Source of the DNA: a virus
Strand: one strand, 5' to 3'
Length of the DNA: 37,152 bases
IMG/VR virus record: IMGVR_UViG_3300034044_000059
Span: 1-37,152 of that record
This document shows, in pieces, positions 31,701 to 37,152 of the stretch; position 1 is the first letter of the stretch; the number at the start of each line of letters is the position of its first letter. A model generated the notes under the pieces. It was given only the letters and a program-made list of their open reading frames with translations. It made no database searches and had not been told where the DNA came from. The position numbers were made by a program, and so were the translations under genes.

Positions 31701-34700
31701 TCTGTAGTCTTTCAATCTAATGTAAATGACACTGCTGTTAAGATAGATTTAACCGTTGGTTTTTATACCGCAAAAGTTAAAGCTATTAGTACTGATAGTG
31801 CTGGGGCATATTCTTCTCCAGAAGTCTTATTATCAATTACTGATACACTCCCTGTGGCTGATACTAGTGGCTTACATCAAACAGCTGATAGAGTTACTTA
31901 CATACCTTTTGCAAATTTATCAAAAGCAAATCATAGTAACTGGCATTTTTGGTATGTGTTAGATGTTGATACAAACCCACCAGTAGGAACACCCCCAGTA
32001 GGAGCTATTAACTATCAATCACCAATAGGGCGGTCATTTGATTTAAAATTAACTGACCCAAGCAAACAATATGTTCATCTGTGGTTTACCGCTAAAAAAC
32101 TGACTGCTGGTGATTTGTTAGGTAATGGAGAGCCTAATCCAGCTAAACTCTCTAACTGGAATTATATTTTACTCACTAGTACATGGGCTGGTATGACTGA
32201 GGCTGAGCTAAACTCAGCTTTAGCTACCAAAATAAATGAGGCTAGTGCTAATCAGCTTAGATACCGTGGAAACTTTGCAAATCATGCCGCTGTACCAACA
32301 CCGTTATTTGGTGATGTGTACCACAATACTACAGACCAAAATACTTATGCGTATAACGGTAATGTTTGGAATTTGTTCGTGCCAAAAGGTACTGATGGTG
32401 TTGGTAATGATGGTAAGTCAGCCTATCTACATATTGCTTACGCAGATAATGCTACAGGTACAGTAGGCTTCAATCAAACTAACGGTAAATACATTGGGAC
32501 ATACACCGATTCAATAGCTACTGATTCAATTGACCCAACAAAATATAACTGGAAACTTTTTCAAGGAACTGATGGTGAAACTGGTGCGCGAAGCTCTGGC
32601 AGTTTTTACGGTCAGGTATTGGTTAGTTATTGGCGTGATTCTGATGCACTCGCCACTATTCAAAGCGAGTTAGGCGCAGGGGCGCAACCCGTTATGGGTG
32701 ACAGAGTTACACTTTCAAATGCGTCTGAGCAACTAAATAGTTCAGCATTGTATCGCTATCATTTAGGATTTACTGAAACAAGAATATGGAATAATTTCAC
32801 ATGGAAAAATTTCAAAAAATTGCGTCCGTGGGATGGCATCATCAACCCACCCAAAGCGCTGCAAGATATTACTAAGTATGATGATGGGCGACCGTTTGAA
32901 AATAACCGCGCAAGTCAGGGCATTGAGCTAGTCGCAAATGGTACAGCGGAGCAAGGCGATAACTACAATTTCAGTTCGCTAACCTTTGTTAATGCTGATT
33001 CGTACAGTGGTAATGGTAGTTGTTTTGAAACAAGCGTAACTAGCCAAGCGGTTTTTTCAGATATATTAATTCCCGTTGATACAACAGAAACCTATCGCGT
33101 AAGCGTAGCGGCAAAAGCGCTAGTTGGTTCGCCTCGGATTTATGCTGGTGTAGCTTGTTGTGATATTGATGGTAATGTTATTGCCGATATTCATAGCAAT
33201 TATACTGTTGGCAGTTTAACCACACTAGCAACTGATTTAAACGATGGTGATACTGTTGTTAATTTAACAAGTGCGGCTGGATTCAACAAAGCAACAACGC
33301 ATGGTTATCAGAATCGATTAATATTTTGGGATTACACTAATTCAAAGGGTTACACTTATCCACCTGAATCTTATTCTAGAAACTTGTCGGTTAAATCTTT
33401 GTGGGTTGATGCTGCAAGTTTTGTCGGCAATTCAATAACACTATCCGCCCCGTGGTCTGGGGGATTTAAAGCGGCAGGCACAAGCGTTAGCCAAGCGAAT
33501 GCTGGCAGCTCTTATACTTATGCAGCAGCACAAAATCCACTTGTACCTAATAGCTGGACGCTATATTCAGGCACTGTCGGTGGGCTTAATTATTCATCTG
33601 GCACACCAAAGGATAAATTCAGACAAGGCACTGCATTTGTTAAATTTTTGCTGTTAGCGAACTTTCAAACATCAGGTTGCACAACACAGTTCGATGCCTT
33701 TAGCATACAAAAAGAAGTTGAGACCCCAGTAGGGGCACAAGCTAAAGCTGCTGCCGCAGAAACAGCAGCTAAAGCTGCGGCAGCTATTGATGCAACAAAT
33801 AAAGTAAATAGTTTGGAAGTTGGTGGACGAAACCTTGTTTTAATTAATCAACTAACAGGAACAGTAGCTACAGGGGTTAATTCCGTATCGACGGCTAGGT
33901 CATCAACAGTAGCAGCAAACGGCAACTGGAGAACGGTTACACATCTAACCAACACCGAATTAGGGCTATATTCTATTAGCGGTTATATCAAATCCAGTGT
34001 GGCTACTAATGTTGCTATTGATTTTTGCGACGAGCCAGCAACCACAATCGCTGTAGACTCAACGTTTAAATATTTTAAAATTGAGGGTCTAAATGTATCA
34101 TCACAATATTTAAATCACCCAAACTACTACGGGTTTTTTGATATAACAAGTGTCGCAGCATCCACATTAACATTAAGCGATTTAAAAATAGAGCGAGGAT
34201 CAAAAGCAACTGCCTATAGTTTGTCACCAGAAGACCAAGCACAAGCTGTTGCTGATGCAGAAGCCGCAGCCAAGCAGCAAGAGCAAGATAATCGAGTCGA
34301 GCTATTACCCGATGTAGTTGAGGGTCGTTTGCGCTGGAAAAAAGGCGCAATATCATTTGATTATGACGTTTTTAGCCCAACTGAACGTGGAAAGTTAGAT
34401 AATTTAAGATTAGGTAAAATGCCTACTGACTCAGCTAAACTGTTAAACAATTGGGCTCATGTAACGGGTACAGGTAAACCCGCTGACTACGCAAACAAGT
34501 TTGACTTAATAAGTGATCCAACTGAGGGGCGTTTTGGTTATAAATCAAATGATGGCACAACTGTTTACTATGATGTATTTAGTGCTGGAGAGCGAACTAA
34601 GTTAGATAATTTAAGATTAGGTAAACACCCACTAAATACGACTAAATTTCTTGAAGACACAGACAGTGCTCAAGCTAAAGCTAACACAGCTAAAACGGAT

Positions 34701-36215
34701 GCAATAAACACCGTTGTTGTTGATTCCCGAGTAGCTAACAACCAAATAACGGCAACGCATATTAAAAGTGGCGCTGGTTGGGCAGTGCTTCCTGCAAGTG
34801 GCGCAGACGTAACCTCTCAAAATAAATCCGCAGGGATAAACAGTGCAGACACTCGTAATGATAATCAACCACCAAGCTATTATTATGATAAAGGGTTTGG
34901 TACTTATAATGAGTTTAAATATAGAAACATAATTGGAGCCCTAGGCGCGGCAGGATATGTCACATTAAAAACCGTAGTTCCTTGGAATGACATCAGCGGT
35001 GGTTATATTGTTCAATATGCTTATTCACAAGAGGGTACTCAGAAGCGCCATGCAACAAGCTATACAGCATGGTCAGCTTGGGCTTGGTCTTTTGATGGGG
35101 ATAACAAACCAAGCAAAGCTGATGTCGGACTACCAAATGTGTTTGATGGTGCTAATAAATTTGAACTAGTCAACGATGGCACATTAGGTCGTGTGAGCTT
35201 TAAATTGAACGGTGGTGTTACACAAAATTACGAAGCCGTAAGCCAAGCTCAAATTGACGGACGTGTAACAAGTGTACGTCCTGATTCTGTTTACAAAAAT
35301 TCAAACACCACCCCTGCGGATATTGGTTACACGGGGGATTTAGATGCTACAAAAGGCGCTACATGGGGTAGTAATCTAAGCGGCAGACCGACTGAGCTAA
35401 CAGACGGTCGAGTAGCAAACGCACTAGGCTCAAATGGTCGCTTAAATAGTCAAACCAATATACCGATGGTTAATAGCGCTGGGGGCATGGCGAGTTTAAG
35501 CACTAACCCATTAACAGCAATAGATGGTGGTACTACGGCAACAATTAATATAGCGTCACATACAGTACAGTTCGGTTTTGGCACAGTAACCTATAGCGCT
35601 GGTTCTATCACTGGTTTAGCTTTTTCAACTAAATATTACGTTTATTGTGATGATCCCAATTACTCAGGTGGAGCCGTTACTTATTATGCAACCACTACCA
35701 TCACCGCGATAACAGCCAACTTAGGCAGACGGTTTATCTCAAGCATAATAACACCAGCTAACGGAGGTGGTGGCACAGTGCCACCGGCAGGTGAATGCGC
35801 TTGTTTAGATATGTGGGTTACTGACGAATTACAGGCTCAAGATGTTGAAGTTGGTACTGAACTTGATATATGGTGGTCTGGTGACTCCTATGTTAAGGGA
35901 CGAACTACGGGGGTTATTCGTGTAGATGAACCTCAAATGTGTGTTGAAATAGAGACAGAATCAGGAGCAATGGTTTGTGTGTCAACAACAACCCCAGTGG
36001 AGTTGAAAGATCATAGAATTTTGTACGCTCCTGATGTACTTGGTTGTGAACTTGCTGTTATAATTGATGGTGTTATGTTATGGGAACCAGTAACCCGTGT
36101 TGATTATATTGGAGAACACCCTGTAATGCGTATCAGCGTGGGTAACGGAAGTTATGCTGCTGGTGTTGATAGAAACAAACGGGTTATAACGCATAACTTA
36201 CAGAATAAACCATAA
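28758..36215 (+). CDS. Central tail tip/receptor-binding protein, gpJ-like, with C-terminal Hint domain, 2485 aa
   Basis: The N-terminal part has the lambda J pattern (EFVLGLSEGQIYGLDG, then LYIDDTPIL) and forms the tail hub. Fibronectin-III-like strands follow at about 750-1080. The region from about 1280 to 1700 is a Ser/Gly/Asn-rich receptor-binding part. Residues about 1850-1960 hold two copies of a YDVF...KLDNLRLGK unit. The last 139 residues look like a Hint (intein/hedgehog) domain: Cys2347/Cys2349 after a Gly/Pro linker, a TESGAMVCVSTTTPV strand, and a final T-H-N (His2479-Asn2480) before LQNKP. The block-B His is not evident, so full splicing is doubtful. The likely roles are host recognition and self-processing. 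Confidence 0.85.
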   Translation: MVLKGSGGGDTGGNAADTLYSTDAFEFVLGLSEGQIYGLDGYTLEDKLKNLYIDDTPILNQQNVSNFKDSDLIIRYESGIEYTAEDPADATTGQTPIRYLFGGSVAQVTVNGGSLHQNTTLTRTMPTVTGGYDNIEVHINVQQLMKISDTGTDIATAKLTVEYKKSTDTTWTGLYYSSFLPASVFFGRAEEVAATRDPASVDGSKVLITGKTTGGFSITLPIVLPERASSSDIYEVRVTKTSDDSSEALSSEIMWTSCELQTKSSDAYSPNGVPFTDPNLEYHAGTAMLHMVGVLGEEINRLPTITGVWKGLLCRIPTNYDAVTKTYNETTSWDGNFKAYKEWTDNPFWIVNELILNTRMGMAKANPRVSVNRYQIYELAKYADGYNLTTGLKDLTDAITGETQVARYTFNGVLAQPRSGLDTINYILGSAFAKAFDSASGEIFIVGDIPQTPVATITPEMCLGSEISPFVYNFTPLTARHNEISATYIDPKLNWSSQTLGNLRDDADILKNGVNTYEYQAYGCIHAGEVWRKMHFYLTTVQTEVSTVSFTLPLSGIQFDAFDVINVCDPELGNALTGRAINLDAVANTVTVRDPMYFASAGVYNIEIVGISTNFLFTTVIAANQVNTPITFFQLQEDLVSTSVYPEYAAVIVKDKSVQSVGLPKPYRIVGITETSDGFYQIDATEVNPNKYSAADAATTAKSPNFSYIAQNKGQVVNNLRVITQDRVQTLDGQRVNLWVGWDIPANQPFGTSYEVRVSQRTIKSTQWTDVTTQNIIEIPNISFGKIVVTVKTVVGGKHVASANLEWDLTPVTNLDLQVSNPTLAVTGTYRNHRLTLDSMLMYDFNDPTTAPVDITKSGDIRGVVYTLFDNTNVATPTVLTTKTSTTSGLVIDSGELQNLVGAWAGFPANILVKAQAQAFDNSLYPATPVALTLTSDLTGKTPNPPSLLAYDNNTSVLSWVHSNLEAVGRFSVTVLDNSDNSVVFQSNVNDTAVKIDLTVGFYTAKVKAISTDSAGAYSSPEVLLSITDTLPVADTSGLHQTADRVTYIPFANLSKANHSNWHFWYVLDVDTNPPVGTPPVGAINYQSPIGRSFDLKLTDPSKQYVHLWFTAKKLTAGDLLGNGEPNPAKLSNWNYILLTSTWAGMTEAELNSALATKINEASANQLRYRGNFANHAAVPTPLFGDVYHNTTDQNTYAYNGNVWNLFVPKGTDGVGNDGKSAYLHIAYADNATGTVGFNQTNGKYIGTYTDSIATDSIDPTKYNWKLFQGTDGETGARSSGSFYGQVLVSYWRDSDALATIQSELGAGAQPVMGDRVTLSNASEQLNSSALYRYHLGFTETRIWNNFTWKNFKKLRPWDGIINPPKALQDITKYDDGRPFENNRASQGIELVANGTAEQGDNYNFSSLTFVNADSYSGNGSCFETSVTSQAVFSDILIPVDTTETYRVSVAAKALVGSPRIYAGVACCDIDGNVIADIHSNYTVGSLTTLATDLNDGDTVVNLTSAAGFNKATTHGYQNRLIFWDYTNSKGYTYPPESYSRNLSVKSLWVDAASFVGNSITLSAPWSGGFKAAGTSVSQANAGSSYTYAAAQNPLVPNSWTLYSGTVGGLNYSSGTPKDKFRQGTAFVKFLLLANFQTSGCTTQFDAFSIQKEVETPVGAQAKAAAAETAAKAAAAIDATNKVNSLEVGGRNLVLINQLTGTVATGVNSVSTARSSTVAANGNWRTVTHLTNTELGLYSISGYIKSSVATNVAIDFCDEPATTIAVDSTFKYFKIEGLNVSSQYLNHPNYYGFFDITSVAASTLTLSDLKIERGSKATAYSLSPEDQAQAVADAEAAAKQQEQDNRVELLPDVVEGRLRWKKGAISFDYDVFSPTERGKLDNLRLGKMPTDSAKLLNNWAHVTGTGKPADYANKFDLISDPTEGRFGYKSNDGTTVYYDVFSAGERTKLDNLRLGKHPLNTTKFLEDTDSAQAKANTAKTDAINTVVVDSRVANNQITATHIKSGAGWAVLPASGADVTSQNKSAGINSADTRNDNQPPSYYYDKGFGTYNEFKYRNIIGALGAAGYVTLKTVVPWNDISGGYIVQYAYSQEGTQKRHATSYTAWSAWAWSFDGDNKPSKADVGLPNVFDGANKFELVNDGTLGRVSFKLNGGVTQNYEAVSQAQIDGRVTSVRPDSVYKNSNTTPADIGYTGDLDATKGATWGSNLSGRPTELTDGRVANALGSNGRLNSQTNIPMVNSAGGMASLSTNPLTAIDGGTTATINIASHTVQFGFGTVTYSAGSITGLAFSTKYYVYCDDPNYSGGAVTYYATTTITAITANLGRRFISSIITPANGGGGTVPPAGECACLDMWVTDELQAQDVEVGTELDIWWSGDSYVKGRTTGVIRVDEPQMCVEIETESGAMVCVSTTTPVELKDHRILYAPDVLGCELAVIIDGVMLWEPVTRVDYIGEHPVMRISVGNGSYAAGVDRNKRVITHNLQNKP
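34392..34625 (+). repeat. 27-bp exact direct repeat within the J-like gene
   Basis: Identical 27-bp copies at 34392-34418 and 34599-34625, 207 bp apart, encode the same KLDNLRLGK stretch of a duplicated domain. DNA identity suggests a recent duplication or gene conversion. Confidence 0.8.
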
Positions 36216-36230
36216 AATTAGGACTCGACG

Positions 36231-36617
36231 ATGATAGTGACACCGACAGATTTGACAACCCTGACGTTCACCCCTGTACAAGATGCAGTGGTTACTGAGC
36301 GTGTATTCGACGTTGACAGCAATGGAACGATTTACACAACACTTGTTCACATCGACAAGCAGACAACCGACAGCAATGGTGACGGTACACCAGATACGCT
36401 AGACGCTAAATTTTGCTGCTCAATCATCAATTTAGATGGTACAGAAGTTCTCGTAAATAACGCCCCAGTTAAAATATCCCAAGTTCACAGTGTTGCAGTT
36501 TCAGCCATTAACGATGGGAGTGTTGTGCTGACTGATTGGGTAGCTGGAATCAGCGCAACAATGTTGCCCACGTTAATCAACAAAAAAGCCACCCTCACAG
36601 CATGGGGGGGATTCTAA
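36231..36617 (+). CDS. Hypothetical protein after J, 128 aa
   Basis: Starts at GGACTCGACGATG with AGGA as Shine-Dalgarno sequence. Beta-rich, with an Asp-rich loop (DSNGDGTPDTLD) of the calcium-binding type seen in thrombospondin-3 or dockerin repeats. It is probably a small tail or accessory structural protein. The stop overlaps the next start (TAATG). Not recognised. Confidence 0.65.
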   Translation: MIVTPTDLTTLTFTPVQDAVVTERVFDVDSNGTIYTTLVHIDKQTTDSNGDGTPDTLDAKFCCSIINLDGTEVLVNNAPVKISQVHSVAVSAINDGSVVLTDWVAGISATMLPTLINKKATLTAWGGF

Positions 36618-36967
36618 TGAATCATATAATTGGAACGCTTCAAGCAATCAGGCAATTATTAGTTTACTTAATAAGCGGCTTGCTAATTTGTCTAAACCCT
36701 TATCTTTTATATCTATTTACACAAGTTAAAAAGCTAAGAAAAGCTTATTACTCATGGCTTTTAATAGACCGATTAATTTGTACTATAGCGCACAACACGT
36801 TCAAACGCACAATTAGCGGTTGGTCTGGGCAATGGGCTGAACAAGGAGTTAAACGCTATGTTATTCAAGCAAAAGTTATTGACTTTCTAGCATACAAATT
36901 CTCAGGCGAAGTTGGACATTGCAAACACGCTTACGAGTGGGAATTAAAAAACGGTTGGGTTGAGTAA
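36617..36967 (+). CDS. Small phage membrane protein near lysis genes, 116 aa
   Basis: The ATG overlapping the previous stop is preferred to an upstream start in the same frame, since the latter would overlap the previous gene by 80 bp. One hydrophobic segment at about residues 15-38 is followed by IDRLICTIAHNTFKRTISG, IDFLAYKFSGEVGHC and AYEWEL. This order (ID/LD-R/QL, a TIS motif, an ID-L segment, then HC...A..E) recalls small membrane proteins found beside holin/endolysin genes in many phages; that is a recollection. Function unproven. Confidence 0.6.
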   Translation: MNHIIGTLQAIRQLLVYLISGLLICLNPYLLYLFTQVKKLRKAYYSWLLIDRLICTIAHNTFKRTISGWSGQWAEQGVKRYVIQAKVIDFLAYKFSGEVGHCKHAYEWELKNGWVE

Positions 36968-37152
36968 TGATGTTTGATGACCCAGTTGTTGAGCAGTATC
37001 GGTTAAACCCAAGTGAGAACGGGTATTCAGGCGTGTTCACACTGGCTTATCCAAGTAAATCAGTCTGCATAGCATTGGGATTTACAAGCACAAAACCGCT
37101 AAAACTTAGTCAAGTCAAGGCGCTTATAACACACGTTAAAAGTAAACACAGA
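36967..37152 (+). CDS. Partial gene at the right edge, at least 62 aa
   Basis: ATG ATG at 36967 overlaps the previous stop (TAATG), and the frame is open to the end of the window. The visible 62 residues (MMFDDPVVEQYRLNPSENGY, then a beta-rich part) are not recognised. Co-translated with the small membrane protein. Confidence 0.5.
   Translation, partial: MMFDDPVVEQYRLNPSENGYSGVFTLAYPSKSVCIALGFTSTKPLKLSQVKALITHVKSKHR

Overview
The window is most of the genome of a tailed double-stranded DNA phage or prophage with a lambda-like, long-tailed (siphovirus) structural module. It is AT-rich. The structural order (GpA-type terminase, portal, protease/scaffold, decoration, capsid, neck, tube, chaperones, tape measure, M/L/K/I/J-like tip genes) fits a phage of a gammaproteobacterium. 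A Moraxellaceae-type host is my guess from the style of the J protein and the lysis-adjacent genes; it is not shown here. No integrase, immunity repressor, endolysin or tRNA is visible. Both window edges cut through genes.

Layout. (1) 1-3.4 kb, minus strand: a di-zinc peptidase cut by the window edge, a 612-residue acidic protein and a 193-residue unknown protein. Each is preceded by a short stem-loop leader, and the gaps hold copies of a palindrome GGGGTCAWTGACCCC. (2) 3.4-6.8 kb: a mostly non-coding, repeat-dense region with iteron-like GGTCAA repeats, a DnaA-box match, a large nested inverted repeat, an 8-copy heptamer array and GTGCAC boxes. It holds one 223-residue gene, one short two-helix membrane protein gene (55 residues) and a candidate small transcription unit. 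I read it as a probable replication and control region. (3) 6.8-9.8 kb, minus strand: a D5-type SF3 primase/helicase and a probable small terminase. (4) 9.9-36.2 kb, plus strand: packaging, head, neck, tail tube, frameshifted tail chaperones, tape measure and tail tip, interrupted by one opposite-strand gene for a ribbon-helix-helix protein. (5) 36.2 kb to the end: an unknown gene, a small membrane protein of a kind found near lysis genes, and the start of another gene.

The most unusual feature is genome-wide. The string TCGACGATG, whose last three bases are the start codon, occurs at about 15 gene starts on both strands, with or without a Shine-Dalgarno sequence. It resembles in concept the start-associated sequences of cluster K mycobacteriophages but has a different sequence. 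Three minus-strand leaders add a stem-loop whose arms differ between copies while pairing is kept. At several late genes the motif starts a 2-4 codon mini-ORF that ends on or just before the real start. Together these suggest a phage-specific system of translation or RNA control.

How the genes work together: the D5 helicase would act at an origin, probably in the 4.3-4.9 kb repeats. The terminase pair packages DNA into a capsid built from the protease-scaffold fusion, capsid and decoration proteins. The tail is built on the tape measure with G and GT-like chaperones, and ends in a J-like receptor-binding protein with a C-terminal Hint (intein-like) domain.
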